Shown piece after piece: positions 8,689 through 17,406 of a stretch of 64,000 nucleotides of DNA. The notes below the pieces were generated by a model. It did not search any database, was not told where the DNA came from, and saw nothing but the letters and a program-made list of their open reading frames with translations. Both the position numbers and the translations under genes were made by a program. Source of the stretch: Acidimicrobiia bacterium (GTDB lineage Bacteria > Actinomycetota > Acidimicrobiia > Spongiisociales > Spongiisociaceae); NCBI GenBank assembly GCA_022827785.1, contig JAJEIM010000009.1:62001-126000 (forward strand), given 5' to 3'. Positions within the stretch are counted from its first letter, which is position 1, and every line of letters begins with the position of its first letter.

Positions 8689-9873
8689 GTGAAGAGGTTC
8701 TTGACCGTCGCGGATCTCCCGGTGCCCGCGCGCCGGGTACTGCTCCGCTCCGACCTCAACGTTCCCCTGCGCGACGGGCAGGTAGCCGATGACTTTCGCC
8801 TCCGAGCGGCACTCCCCGCCATCGACCAGCTCCGTGATGCGGGGGCTGCGGTCATCCTATGCAGCCATCTAGGACGGCCCCGAGGCTGCGTGGTGGACGG
8901 AATGCGAATGGCCCCCGTGGCCAGGGCGCTTTCCGAGCTGGGTGGATTTCCGGTCGCCGACGCGTCCGATTCGGTCGGCGAGAGTGCCCGACGCCTGGTC
9001 GGAGAGGCCGGTCCGGGCGACGTGGTGCTGCTGGAGAACACCCGTTTCCATCCGGGCGAGACCACCAACGACCCCGATTATGCGTCGGAGTTGGCCGAGT
9101 GGGCCGACTTCTTCGTGCTGGACGCCTTCGGCTCGGCCCACCGGGCCCATGCTTCCACGACCGGAGTGTCGGCTCTGCTCAGATCAGCCGCCGGGCCGCT
9201 CCTCGAACGCGAGCTGGACGTCTTCCGGAACCTCATGGACAGCCCGCCCCGCCCGTTCACCGTAGTGCTGGGCGGCGCCAAGATCTCTGACAAGCTTCCG
9301 CTCATCCGGGCGCTGCTACCCAAGGTGGACACCATGCTGGTGGGCGGCGGCATGTGCTTCAGCCTTCTGGCAGTCGAGGGATACGAGGTCGGCAACTCCC
9401 TGGTGGAGCCGGACCGTTTCGACTCATTGCGCGAGCTCTTGAGCAGCCCGGCGGCGGACCGGCTGGTCCTACCCTCCGATATAGTCACCGCCGACCGGTT
9501 CGAAGAGGGTGCCGATGCCACCGCGGTAGGCGTGAGCTCCATCGAGGAAAGCGCATGGGGTCTGGACATCGGCCCCGCCACTGCCGAACAGTTCGCCGAG
9601 GTCATCGGAGGTTCCGGGTCGGTGTTCTGGAACGGCCCCATGGGGGTGTTCGAATGGGAGGCCTTCCGGGCAGGCACCGCCACGGTGGCGGCCGCGATGG
9701 CCCGATCGAGCGCCTTTCGAGTAGCCGGCGGCGGCGACTCCGTGGCCGCGCTGCGAATGCTCGGCTGCCAGGCCGACCTCGATCATCTGTCGACGGGCGG
9801 CGGGGCCGGGCTGGAACTGCTGGAAGGCCGGACCCTGCCGGGAGTGAAGGGACTGGAACGATGGGCTCGGTAG
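8689..9873 (+). CDS. pgk: Phosphoglycerate kinase
   Basis: 394 residues from GTG 8689, with the gagtaggag sequence upstream as ribosome site. It interconverts 1,3-bisphosphoglycerate + ADP and 3-phosphoglycerate + ATP in glycolysis. Signatures: RSDLNVPL and SHLGRPRG for substrate binding, LENTRFHPGE, FTVVLGGAKISDKLP, and a nucleotide site with NGPMGVFEWEAF and GGGDSVAAL near the C-terminus. It is followed with a 13-nt overlap by tpiA, and a phosphoglycerate mutase comes next. The usual preceding gap (gapA) is absent from this cluster. Confidence 0.97.
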   Translation: MKRFLTVADLPVPARRVLLRSDLNVPLRDGQVADDFRLRAALPAIDQLRDAGAAVILCSHLGRPRGCVVDGMRMAPVARALSELGGFPVADASDSVGESARRLVGEAGPGDVVLLENTRFHPGETTNDPDYASELAEWADFFVLDAFGSAHRAHASTTGVSALLRSAAGPLLERELDVFRNLMDSPPRPFTVVLGGAKISDKLPLIRALLPKVDTMLVGGGMCFSLLAVEGYEVGNSLVEPDRFDSLRELLSSPAADRLVLPSDIVTADRFEEGADATAVGVSSIEESAWGLDIGPATAEQFAEVIGGSGSVFWNGPMGVFEWEAFRAGTATVAAAMARSSAFRVAGGGDSVAALRMLGCQADLDHLSTGGGAGLELLEGRTLPGVKGLERWAR

Positions 9874-10637
9874 CGCGCAAGCCGCTGATGGTTGGCAACT
9901 GGAAGATGCACGGGACCTACTTCGAGGCGATGCAGTGGGTGCAGGCGCTGAGCTACCAGCTCGATCCGGCCGACTACGACCGGATCGACGTCGGGATTGC
10001 GCCTTCCTTCACCTCTCTCCGATCGGTCCAGACCGTGGTCCAGATGGACGACCTCCCGATCCACATCGTGGCGCAGAACGTACATTGGGCCAAGGACGGC
10101 GCCCACACCGGTGAGGTGTCGGCCCGCATGCTGGCCAAGCTGGCCGTCAGCTACGTCATCGTCGGCCATTCGGAGCGTCGCCGGGATTTCGGCGAGGACG
10201 ACCGGATGGTCAACAGGAAGGCTCGGGCGGCGCTGTCGGAAGGGGTCACGCCGATCGTGGCGGTGGGCGAGACCCTGGAGGAACGCGAAGCCGGTCGCGC
10301 CGAGGAGACGGTGGGCCGGCAGGTCTCGGGCGCGCTGGCCAGGATACCGTCCGACCAGGTGGCCCGGCTGGTGGTCGCGTACGAACCGGTGTGGGCGATC
10401 GGAACCGGCCGCCATGCCCGACCGTCTGTCGCTCAGGAGATGACCTCCTTTATCAGGGAACGAATCCGGTCACGGCACAGGGAAGCGGCCGACCTGGTGC
10501 GGATCATCTACGGCGGGTCGATCAACCCGGGTAACGTGGCCGCTCTCATGGCCAAGCTGGACATAGACGGCGGCCTGATCGGGGGAGCCTCGCTCGACCC
10601 CGGGACGCTGGCGGCCTGCGTGAGGTACTGGAAGTAG
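9861..10637 (+). CDS. tpiA: Triosephosphate isomerase
   Basis: 258 residues. ATG 9861 lies inside the end of pgk (13-nt overlap), suggesting coupled translation. It interconverts dihydroxyacetone phosphate and glyceraldehyde 3-phosphate. The catalytic set is complete: Lys in VGNWKMHG, His in VGHSERR, Glu in [11 protein letters not shown], and the phosphate-binding GGSINPGN and GGLIGGASL loops. Length is normal for the TIM-barrel dimeric enzyme. It forms a glycolytic run with pgk and the mutase. Confidence 0.97.
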   Translation: MGSVARKPLMVGNWKMHGTYFEAMQWVQALSYQLDPADYDRIDVGIAPSFTSLRSVQTVVQMDDLPIHIVAQNVHWAKDGAHTGEVSARMLAKLAVSYVIVGHSERRRDFGEDDRMVNRKARAALSEGVTPIVAVGETLEEREAGRAEETVGRQVSGALARIPSDQVARLVVAYEPVWAIGTGRHARPSVAQEMTSFIRERIRSRHREAADLVRIIYGGSINPGNVAALMAKLDIDGGLIGGASLDPGTLAACVRYWK

Positions 10638-10658
10638 GAGGGGAGGGAGCGGACGCTT

Positions 10659-11408
10659 ATGACCCGACCGAACGAACTGGTCCTGCTACGGCATGGCGAG
10701 AGCACCTGGAACCTGGAGAATCGCTTCTCCGGCTGGACCGACGTGCCGCTTACTGCGAGCGGGACGGAGGAAGCGACATCCGCCGGCCTGTTGATGGCCG
10801 AGGAAGGCCTGGCCTTCGACATCGTCCACACCTCGTTGCTTAGAAGGGCTATCAACACCGCCAACCTCGCCCTGGACCGCATGGATCTTCACTGGTTGCC
10901 CGTGAGCCGGAGCTGGCGGCTCAACGAGCGTCACTACGGCGGGTTGCAAGGCCTGAACAAGAAGGAGACCGCCGCCCTGCACGGTGCCGATCAGGTCTTC
11001 CAATGGAGGCGGAGCTACGCGGTGCCGCCCCCGGCCCTGGAAAGCGACGACCCGCGCCATCCCCGCTTCGACCGTAGGTACGAGGACGTGGCGGCCGGCG
11101 ATCTTCCTGCGTCCGAGTGCCTGGCCGATGTGGTCGCGCGCGCGGTGCCCTACTGGAAGGCAGGAATCATGCCTGACCTGTCCGCGGGGCGACGCGTGCT
11201 GGTGGTCGCCCACGGCAACAGCATCCGAGCCCTGCTCAAGTACCTCAAGCAGATCAGCGACGACGAGATCACCCGCCTCAACATCCCCACCGGTATCCCG
11301 CTGGTAGTCGAGCTGGACGATGATCTCGAGTACGCCGGAGACCGGTACTTGGGCGACCCGGCCGTAGCGGCGGCGGCCGCCGCGGCGGTGGCCGCTCAAG
11401 CCGGGTAG
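10659..11408 (+). CDS. gpmA: 2,3-bisphosphoglycerate-dependent phosphoglycerate mutase
   Basis: 249 residues. It interconverts 3- and 2-phosphoglycerate through a phosphohistidine. The histidine-phosphatase motif [10 protein letters not shown] is near the start, [16 protein letters not shown] holds substrate-binding residues, and the second catalytic histidine is in [15 protein letters not shown]. The C-terminus ends in an alanine run. A good ribosome site (ggaggggaggg) precedes the ATG. It lies 21 nt after tpiA and so is probably in the same operon. Confidence 0.95.
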   Translation: MTRPNELVLLRHGESTWNLENRFSGWTDVPLTASGTEEATSAGLLMAEEGLAFDIVHTSLLRRAINTANLALDRMDLHWLPVSRSWRLNERHYGGLQGLNKKETAALHGADQVFQWRRSYAVPPPALESDDPRHPRFDRRYEDVAAGDLPASECLADVVARAVPYWKAGIMPDLSAGRRVLVVAHGNSIRALLKYLKQISDDEITRLNIPTGIPLVVELDDDLEYAGDRYLGDPAVAAAAAAAVAAQAG

Positions 11409-11519
11409 TTCGGCGGGTCGTCCGGGAATGGCCGACGAGAAGCACCTTGAGGATGTTCTGGTCTGTGCCGGAGAGGTTGGTAGGATGTTGACGGGCGTAG
11501 GCGAGCACTGCGCTAACGC

Positions 11520-11554
11520 CAACTGGCAACTACCAACTAGCAACTAGGAACTAC
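11520..11554 (+). repeat. Heptanucleotide tandem repeat before secG
   Basis: Five 7-base units (caactgg, caactac, caactag, caactag, gaactac) run end to end and stop 3 bases before the secG ATG. The only ribosome-site-like string, aggaact, is made by the last two units. A related heptamer array lies at 35085-35126. The rest of 11409-11519 shows no gene. Confidence 0.75.
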
Positions 11555-11557
11555 CTA

Positions 11558-11797
11558 ATGACGATCGCGATCGCCATCATCACCGTCCTCCATCTGATAG
11601 TGGCGGTAGCGCTGGTCTTCCTGATCCTGCTCCACGCCGGCAAGGGCGGACTCGGCGACATGTTCGGCGGCGGAATGCAGGCGGGCGGAATGGGCGGGTC
11701 GACGCTCGCCGAACGGAACCTGGATCGCATGACCGTCGTGGTGGCGGTCCTGTTCGCGGCCACCACCGTCAGCCTGGCGATCCTTCTCGGGCGCTGA
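11558..11797 (+). CDS. secG: Preprotein translocase subunit SecG
   Basis: 79 residues with two membrane helices (about 2-24 and 53-75) joined by a glycine/methionine-rich loop (KGGLGDMFGGGMQAGG), the typical SecG pattern. SecG assists SecYE in protein export. It follows the glycolytic genes, a common place for secG in actinobacteria. Its 5' leader contains the heptamer repeat, which reaches to within 3 bases of the start and may affect translation. Confidence 0.92.
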   Translation: MTIAIAIITVLHLIVAVALVFLILLHAGKGGLGDMFGGGMQAGGMGGSTLAERNLDRMTVVVAVLFAATTVSLAILLGR

Positions 11798-11874
11798 ACC
11801 CATGATCCTCGGACGGTGGCCGGGGGCATACCGAAGCACGAGCTGATGACCGCACCGGCCGGGGAGACCGCGGC

Positions 11875-13443
11875 GTGAACCCCGGACGCCGCCGGGCGCT
11901 CCTGATCGGCCTGGTGCTGCTGGCGGGGCTCGCCGCGGTGGTCGCCATCCGATCAGCGGGGCCGTCGAGCCCGGTGACCGGACCGGTCGAGCTCGCCGAG
12001 CCGCTCGAAACCACCACCACCGGCCCGAAGGAACCCTCTTCCTCTGTGGCGGCCGACGACCAGCCGGCCGCCACAGCTCCGGCCGGCACAGCTCCCGCAG
12101 CCGCGCCGGAGGACACCTCCGCCGAAACAGCCACGGCGCCGGCCGCCTCCACCGAGGACCCGCCGGTCAATCCGGCGGAGGACGCCCTGGCGGCGGACGT
12201 AGAGGCCGATCTCCAAGCCCTACTCGACTCGTTGACGACCGGGCTGGACACCGAGGCCATCGCCCGCCTCGGCCGGTCGGGCGACCTGCGCGTCGCCTGG
12301 ATCATCGCGGATCTCATGCGCTTCATCCCTCCCGATTCCTCCGGCCTCCGGTTCGCATTCACCGAACTGACAGGCGTCGCTCTCGGCGCGAACGCGTGGC
12401 GCGACGCCACCAACCATCTGATCATGTGGGACACGCCGGCGCCGCCCGGGCTTGCCAGATGGAAGGGAGGTTTGTATACCCTGGTCGAGCTGGGATGGGC
12501 GCCGTTCTTCGCCGACGAGGACTCGCTCATCGACTGGCGCCACGTCACCTGGGGCGGGGTGCTGATCGACGACCGCCCTCTCAACTCGACTCATCTACCG
12601 TGCCCCCGGGGCTGCATCCCGGCGCTCAACGATCCCCTACTGGTACCCGCCTCCGAGGGTGACTACTACCCCGACGACGCATACGTGTTCGCGGTGACCG
12701 TCGACGGGGAGGCGGTGGCGTTCCCCAAGAACATGATGGAAGTCCACGAGATGGTCAACATCACCATCGGCGGCAGGCGATTGGGGATCCCGTACTGCAC
12801 CCTGTGCGGCTCCGCCCAGGCCTACTTCACCGACGTGGTTCCCGACTCGGTCCGTGGCCGCCTCGGCGACGCCGGGACGTTCGAGCTCCGCACGTCCGGG
12901 CTCCTGACACGCTCCAACAAGATGATGTACGAATACCACACGCGTTCCATGTTCGACACGTTCACCGGCCAAGCGGTCAGCGGTCCTCTCCGCGAGGCGG
13001 GAGTCCGGCTGCCCCAGACCACCATGGTGACCTCGCGGTGGGGGGAGTGGAAGGCGGCCAATCCGCACACTCTCATCGTGGCGGAGGACGGCGGGCTCGG
13101 CCGGTCCTACCCGGAGGACCCGCTGAGGGGCCGGGACGACGACGGACCGATCTTCCCGATCGGGGACTGGGATGACCGCCTACCGGTCCAGGAGAAGGTG
13201 CTGGGCGTGCTGCTCGACGGGGGAGTGGGCCCTCCTGCGGTCGCGTTCCCGGTCACCGCGGCCCAGGCAACCCTGAGGAGGGGCGGAGCGGTCGAGTACG
13301 AAGGGATCGTCATCGCGCTGGACGGGGGCGGCCTGCGCGCCCTGGGACCCGACGGGCTCGAGGTGCCCACCCACGAGTCCTTCTGGTTCGCGTGGAGCCA
13401 GTTCCACCCCGGAACCGAGCTCTGGGAACCTTCCGGCGGGTGA
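11875..13443 (+). CDS. DUF3179 domain-containing membrane-anchored protein
   Basis: 522 residues from GTG 11875. One N-terminal membrane helix (about 8-26) is followed by a long Thr/Ala/Pro/Glu linker to ~residue 100, then an extracytoplasmic domain. The C-terminal half matches DUF3179: AFPKNMMEVHEMVN, YCTLCGSAQAYF, ELRTSGLLTRSNKMMYEYHT and MFDTFTGQAVSGPL. The conserved Cys-x-x-Cys (CTLC) could bind a metal or form a disulfide. Function is unknown for the family. It stands alone between secG and mscR. Confidence 0.8.
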   Translation: MNPGRRRALLIGLVLLAGLAAVVAIRSAGPSSPVTGPVELAEPLETTTTGPKEPSSSVAADDQPAATAPAGTAPAAAPEDTSAETATAPAASTEDPPVNPAEDALAADVEADLQALLDSLTTGLDTEAIARLGRSGDLRVAWIIADLMRFIPPDSSGLRFAFTELTGVALGANAWRDATNHLIMWDTPAPPGLARWKGGLYTLVELGWAPFFADEDSLIDWRHVTWGGVLIDDRPLNSTHLPCPRGCIPALNDPLLVPASEGDYYPDDAYVFAVTVDGEAVAFPKNMMEVHEMVNITIGGRRLGIPYCTLCGSAQAYFTDVVPDSVRGRLGDAGTFELRTSGLLTRSNKMMYEYHTRSMFDTFTGQAVSGPLREAGVRLPQTTMVTSRWGEWKAANPHTLIVAEDGGLGRSYPEDPLRGRDDDGPIFPIGDWDDRLPVQEKVLGVLLDGGVGPPAVAFPVTAAQATLRRGGAVEYEGIVIALDGGGLRALGPDGLEVPTHESFWFAWSQFHPGTELWEPSGG

Positions 13444-13544
13444 GGGTCGGTTCGGTTCCGACCGCCGAACTAGTCTTCCGGTAGGCCGCCCGGATCGATC
13501 CGGTGGCTGCTCGGGTTCGGACAGCGACAGCAGAGGAGACGAAA

Positions 13545-14630
13545 ATGCCGCGGACCGTACAGGGTGTGGTGTCGAAGGCGGTTGGCGAGCCGGTAACCCT
13601 CGAGGAAATCGTCATACCGGATCCCGGTCCCGGAGAGGCCGTGGTCGGTATCCAGGCATGTGGCGTTTGCCACACCGACCTCCACTACCGCGAGGGCGGC
13701 ATCAATAACGACTTCCCCTTCTTCCTCGGCCACGAGGCGGCTGGAGTGGTCGAGGAGGTGGGACCGGGTGTGACCGAGGTGGCGCCCGGGGATTTCGTCA
13801 TCCTGAACTGGCGGGCGGTGTGCGGCCAGTGCCGGTCGTGCCTGAGGGGCCGGCCCAACATTTGCTTCAATACCCATAACGCCTCCCAGAAGATGACCCT
13901 CGCCGACGGCACTGAGCTGTCGGCCGCCCTAGGCATCGGCGCGTTCGCGGAGGCAACTCTCGTGGCGGCGGGCCAGTGCACGAAGGTGAATTCCGCCGCC
14001 TCGCCCGTGGCGGCCGGCCTGCTCGGCTGCGGCGTCATGGCCGGCATCGGCGCGGCCATTAACACCGGGGGTGTGGGCCCGGGCGACAGCGTGGCGGTGT
14101 TCGGCTGCGGAGGCGTCGGCGACGGCGCCATCGCGGGGGCCAAGCTGGCCGGAGCGACCACGATCATCGGCGTCGACATCGACGACCGCAAGCTCGAATG
14201 GGCCACGGAGTTCGGCGCCACCCACACCGTCAACTCCAGCGACGAGGATCCGGTCCACGCCATCAAGGAGCTGACCGGCGGTAACGGGGTCGACGTGGCC
14301 ATCGAGGCGATCGGCCTGCCCGACGTCTACCAGCAGGCCTTCAAGGCCCGCGACCTGGCCGGCACGGTGGTGCTCGTAGGGGTGCCCGCCCCGGACATGA
14401 CTCTGGAACTGCCATTCATCGAGGTCTTCGGCCGCGGCGGCGCCCTGAAGTCGAGCTGGTACGGGGACTGCCTCCCCTCGAAGGACTTCCCGATGCTGAT
14501 CGACCTTTACCTGCAGGGCCGCCTCGACCTCGACCGCTTCGTTTCGGAGACGATCGGAGTAGGGGACGTGGAGGAGGCCTTCCACAAGATGGAGCGTGGA
14601 GAGGTGCTTCGTTCGGTGGTCGTGTTCTGA
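13545..14630 (+). CDS. mscR: S-(hydroxymethyl)mycothiol dehydrogenase (mycothiol-dependent formaldehyde dehydrogenase)
   Basis: 361 residues; ATG 13545 follows the ribosome site gaggag. It is a zinc-dependent alcohol dehydrogenase that oxidises the adduct of formaldehyde and mycothiol, and may also reduce S-nitrosomycothiol. Signatures: [31 protein letters not shown], the structural-zinc cysteines in [16 protein letters not shown], the NAD fold [10 protein letters not shown], and [19 protein letters not shown], which closely matches the mycobacterial enzyme. The metallo-beta-lactamase gene that usually accompanies it follows by 14 nt. Its presence implies the host makes mycothiol. Confidence 0.92.
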   Translation: MPRTVQGVVSKAVGEPVTLEEIVIPDPGPGEAVVGIQACGVCHTDLHYREGGINNDFPFFLGHEAAGVVEEVGPGVTEVAPGDFVILNWRAVCGQCRSCLRGRPNICFNTHNASQKMTLADGTELSAALGIGAFAEATLVAAGQCTKVNSAASPVAAGLLGCGVMAGIGAAINTGGVGPGDSVAVFGCGGVGDGAIAGAKLAGATTIIGVDIDDRKLEWATEFGATHTVNSSDEDPVHAIKELTGGNGVDVAIEAIGLPDVYQQAFKARDLAGTVVLVGVPAPDMTLELPFIEVFGRGGALKSSWYGDCLPSKDFPMLIDLYLQGRLDLDRFVSETIGVGDVEEAFHKMERGEVLRSVVVF

Positions 14631-14644
14631 GCGGGCCGTAGACG

Positions 14645-15274
14645 ATGCCTCTCGAACTGGTCACCACCGACGGTCTGTTCCGCCTCGATGGCGGGGAGTG
14701 GGAGGTCACCAACAACATCTGGCTGATGGGGAACGATCGGGAGGTGCTGGTGATCGACGCCGCCCACGACCACGCTCCGATCGTGGAAGCGGTGGCGGGA
14801 CGGCGCGTGACCGCCATCGTGCTCACCCACGGCCACAACGACCACATCAACTCGGCCGTAGCCCTGCGCGACCTGGTCGACGCTCCCATCATGCTCCACC
14901 CGGACGACCGGATGCTGTGGGACATGGTGTATGCGGATGACACGCCGGATCGTGACCTGGCGCACGGCGCCACCCTGCGGGTCGCCGGTCACGAACTGGG
15001 CGTGATCCACACTCCCGGCCATTCACCCGGCTCCTGCTGTTTCCGCGACGAGGGAAGCGGGCTGGTGTTCTCGGGCGACACGCTGTTCAACGGGGGTCCG
15101 GGTGCGACGGGGCGTACTTTCAGCCACGAACCCACCATCCTGAGGAGTATCCGCGACCTGCTGCTGGCCCTCCCGGACGAGACCGTCGTCCATACCGGCC
15201 ACGGCGACAGCACCACCATCGGCGCCGAGCGCCCGACGGTGCTGGCCCGGATATCGGAGCTCGGTATCAACTGA
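14645..15274 (+). CDS. Metallo-beta-lactamase-fold hydrolase, mscR partner
   Basis: 209 residues. The zinc-binding motif is THGHNDH, with further ligands in HTPGHSPGS, SGDTLF and HTGHGD. Small proteins of this type next to mscR are thought to hydrolyse the S-formyl-mycothiol product or a related thioester, in the manner of glyoxalase II. The gene is 14 nt after mscR and surely co-transcribed. The biochemical role is inferred from context. Confidence 0.88.
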   Translation: MPLELVTTDGLFRLDGGEWEVTNNIWLMGNDREVLVIDAAHDHAPIVEAVAGRRVTAIVLTHGHNDHINSAVALRDLVDAPIMLHPDDRMLWDMVYADDTPDRDLAHGATLRVAGHELGVIHTPGHSPGSCCFRDEGSGLVFSGDTLFNGGPGATGRTFSHEPTILRSIRDLLLALPDETVVHTGHGDSTTIGAERPTVLARISELGIN

Positions 15275-15300
15275 TCCGAGGACCGGTGAGTGGGTATACT
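15271..15300 (+). promoter_or_regulatory. Probable tRNA-Leu promoter
   Basis: A -10-like TATACT lies at 15295-15300, 14 bases before the first base of the tRNA. The -35 region around 15271-15277 (ctgatcc) is a weak match. The same TATACT hexamer occurs before mpa and before the DUF4193 gene, which suggests it is the local housekeeping -10 form. Confidence 0.5.
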
Positions 15301-15314
15301 CGTGCCTTCCTCGG

Positions 15315-15398
15315 GTCGGAGTGGCGGAACTGGTAGACGCGCTAGGTTGAGGGCCTAGTGCCCGCAAGGGCGTGGAGGTTCGAGTCCTCTCTCCGACA
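15315..15398 (+). tRNA. tRNA-Leu (anticodon GAG)
   Basis: The acceptor stem gtcggag pairs with ctccgac. The anticodon arm is ctagg-ttgaggg-cctag, giving anticodon GAG. There is a long class II variable arm (tgcccgcaagggcgt) and the T arm ggaggttcgagtcctc. The 3' CCA is not encoded. It decodes CUC and CUU leucine codons. Confidence 0.95.
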
Positions 15399-15420
15399 CC
15401 GGTGACAGTATCCTTCGGTT

Positions 15421-15963
15421 GTGTCTCAGGCCGATCAACCCCATGGGGTAGCTGACGGACCGGTGGTCCTAGGAACCCCTTCGATCCATCCCGACTCGTT
15501 CGTGGCGCCGGGGGTTCACATCTACGGCAACGCGGTGATAGAGGCCCGCGCCGTGGTCATGTTCGGCGTGGTGATCCGCGCCGAACTGGACCGGGTGGAG
15601 GTGCGGGCGGGGTCGAATGTCCAGGACAACACGGTGATTCACTGCGATCCCGGATTCCCGTGCATCGTGGGCAGGAACGCCACCGTCGGGCACGCCGCGG
15701 TGCTGCACAGCGTGAAGGTCGGCGACCATTGCCTGGTCGGGATCGGCGCCATGGCGCTCACCGGCTCCGAGCTGGGCGAGGGAGCCTGGCTGGCGTCCGG
15801 CGCCGTGCTTCCGGAGGGCCGGAGCATCCCGCCCTGGACCCTCGCCATGGGCATCCCGGCCAAGCCGGTACGGCGGTTGACCGAGGACGAGATCGAGCGG
15901 CAGAGATCCGGGGTAGCCACCTACCAGCGGTTCCTGGGGGCCTACAAGCCCCTGCTGGGCTGA
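15421..15963 (+). CDS. Gamma-class carbonic anhydrase-like hexapeptide-repeat protein
   Basis: 180 residues from GTG 15421. It is a left-handed beta-helix of hexapeptide repeats (FVAPGVHIYGNAVIEARAVV and following). Metal-ligand histidines typical of gamma carbonic anhydrases are in VIHCD and in GHAAVLHSVKVG. The C-terminal helix follows AMGIPAKPVRRL. Relatives include YrdA, PaaY and Cam; many are active carbonic anhydrases and some are not. It is probably a trimer. The gene stands alone just after tRNA-Leu. Confidence 0.88.
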   Translation: MSQADQPHGVADGPVVLGTPSIHPDSFVAPGVHIYGNAVIEARAVVMFGVVIRAELDRVEVRAGSNVQDNTVIHCDPGFPCIVGRNATVGHAAVLHSVKVGDHCLVGIGAMALTGSELGEGAWLASGAVLPEGRSIPPWTLAMGIPAKPVRRLTEDEIERQRSGVATYQRFLGAYKPLLG

Positions 15964-16081
15964 AGCCCCCGACCCTGCCCGTTACGGGTGGCGGGACGAC
16001 CCCGGCGCCGTATTCCATTTTCCATGAGGAGTACCCGCCTTCCATCGCTAGGCTTGAGCCCCCCTTTGGATCCGTAAGGCC

Positions 16082-16387
16082 ATGAAACCACCCGAAATCC
16101 CCCAGCTGATATCCGAGCTAATCGAGATGTCCAAGGCGTACCTCGCGCAGGAGACGGTCGCTCCCTTGCGAAGGGTGGGCCGTTTCGCAGGTTTCAGCCT
16201 GCTGGCGGGGCTGCTGTTCGCCGCCGGGTGGCTATTGCTCTCGATCGCCGGGCTGAGACTGGTGCTGGACCTGCTTCCCGACAGCGCGCTGTGGAGTGTC
16301 CTGGGCTACTTCATCGGCGCGGCGGCCGCCGGCCTGCTGGCCCTGTTCGTAATGTGGTTGGCCAACCGCCCGAGGGAGTCCCTGTGA
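16082..16387 (+). CDS. Small two-helix membrane protein (holin-X/DUF-like)
   Basis: 101 residues. A soluble N-terminal segment with ELIEMSKAYLAQETVAPL is followed by two hydrophobic helices (about 36-57 and 68-95). This looks like the actinobacterial 'phage holin family' small membrane proteins, which are chromosomal and of unknown role. It is coupled by a GTGA overlap to the next small gene. No phage gene is near it, so a lysis role is unlikely. Confidence 0.7.
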   Translation: MKPPEIPQLISELIEMSKAYLAQETVAPLRRVGRFAGFSLLAGLLFAAGWLLLSIAGLRLVLDLLPDSALWSVLGYFIGAAAAGLLALFVMWLANRPRESL

Positions 16388-16575
16388 TCACCCGTGACGA
16401 GATCGAGGCCAAGGCTCGCCAGATCGAGGAAGCCGTCACGGACACCGGCGACTTCGTCCGCTCGGCTGCGATGAGGAATGCGTTGGGCTGGGCGGGCGCT
16501 CTCGCAGCCGCCTTTCTGATCGGACGGAGGCGCGCCCGGCGCCGCGGCGCCCGGATCGAGATTCACCGCCTGTAG
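16384..16575 (+). CDS. Small protein coupled to the preceding membrane protein
   Basis: 63 residues from GTG 16384, overlapping the previous stop. It has an amphipathic N-terminal helix (ITRDEIEAKARQIEEAV), a short hydrophobic segment (ALGWAGALAAAFLIG) and a very basic tail (RRRARRRGARIEIHRL). This pattern fits a small membrane-associated partner of the two-helix protein. No function is recognised. Confidence 0.6.
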   Translation: MITRDEIEAKARQIEEAVTDTGDFVRSAAMRNALGWAGALAAAFLIGRRRARRRGARIEIHRL

Positions 16576-16815
16576 CTACTTCCCGCGCACCCGGAAGGTC
16601 ACCGGCGCATCGCCCGGCCGCGAGACCCGCAGACCCACCGACTGGCCGGCCTTCAGCCGAACCTTCACCACCCGTGAGCCGGCCGGCATCCAACGCTTGT
16701 TGAACCGCGTCACCAGCACGGTCAGGCCTACCAGGATGAGCGGCCACCGACCTTCCCGAAGGCCCTGGAAGAGGTAGCGAACGCCGAGACCGGCGGAGAA
16801 GAACCGGAACATCAC
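16576..16815 (-). CDS. Hypothetical small membrane protein
   Basis: 79 residues, convergent with the previous gene; the two stop codons abut. The N-terminal half is hydrophobic (ILVGLTVLVTRF) and the C-terminal half is a short beta-rich region with RVVKVRLKAGQSVGLRV. No family is recognised. Coding is supported mainly by its fit between neighbours, so it may be spurious. Confidence 0.45.
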   Translation of the reverse strand: MMFRFFSAGLGVRYLFQGLREGRWPLILVGLTVLVTRFNKRWMPAGSRVVKVRLKAGQSVGLRVSRPGDAPVTFRVRGK

Positions 16816-17119
16816 GACCCAGGCTAGCCGTAGCCCGGCCGCACGAGGGGATTACATTCTGAGAGTCACAGCCCCCTGTAACTTGTCTAACGCCAAGCAC
16901 CTACACCAGCCGCAGGCGTCTCACCGATCGGACCGGCCTGGCCCGCAGGGAACAGTCTCAGGATTCAGGAGCAACCTCGCCGATACCCGGCCCAACCCGG
17001 GCATGGCCGAACACGCCCCCAAGCCAACGGTGGTGGTGGCGGGGGAGGGCCCAGTGGGGCGCGCCGGATTTCGCGTTTTTCGCGACTTTTCGGCGACTTC
17101 TCGAACTTGGGACGTAGGG

Positions 17120-17182
17120 CACCATCCACGGCGTCCTGAACCTCAGGAACACAGCACCACCCACGGCGTCCTGGGCCTCAGG
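17120..17182. repeat. Imperfect 28-base direct repeat in a gene-free stretch
   Basis: The region 16816-17290 holds no convincing gene. Within it the 28-base unit caccatccacggcgtcctga-acctcagg (17120-17147) recurs at 17155-17182 with three mismatches. Each copy contains a small hairpin (tcctga-acc-tcagga in the first). Upstream at about 17068-17100 is a run rich in ttcgcg and ttttcggcga. Purpose unknown. Confidence 0.55.
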
Positions 17183-17290
17183 TTCCCGATGCGGGCTCTC
17201 GGCGGCCGATTGTCGCGTTCCGCGGTGACAAGGGACACTAGATTGACGGCAGGGTGTCAAGAATTACGGAAGACGACACCCGGCCGGAAC

Positions 17291-17401
17291 ATGGGAGAGT
17301 TGATGAGGCGGACGCCCACATGGGTGAAAGTGGTGGTCTGGGTCACGGTGGCGGGCCTGGTGCTGACCATGGTGGCCAGCCTTGCCTCCATCGGGTTCTG
17401 A
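17291..17401 (+). CDS. Very small membrane protein before trmI
   Basis: 36 residues from ATG 17291, or 32 from ATG 17303. After MRRTPTWVKV it is one hydrophobic helix (VVVWVTVAGLVLTMVASLA). It ends 5 nt before the GTG of trmI, so it could be a small membrane peptide in the same transcript. It is short, and coding status is uncertain. Confidence 0.45.
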   Translation: MGELMRRTPTWVKVVVWVTVAGLVLTMVASLASIGF

Positions 17402-17406
17402 CGGTC

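Noticed and set aside
11520-11554. Heptamer arrays as CRISPR
   Set aside because: Units are 7 bases with no spacers, and there are no cas genes in the window.
16082-16575. Possible holin as a sign of another prophage
   Set aside because: The small membrane proteins here are far from any phage gene, and similar ones are common in actinobacterial chromosomes.
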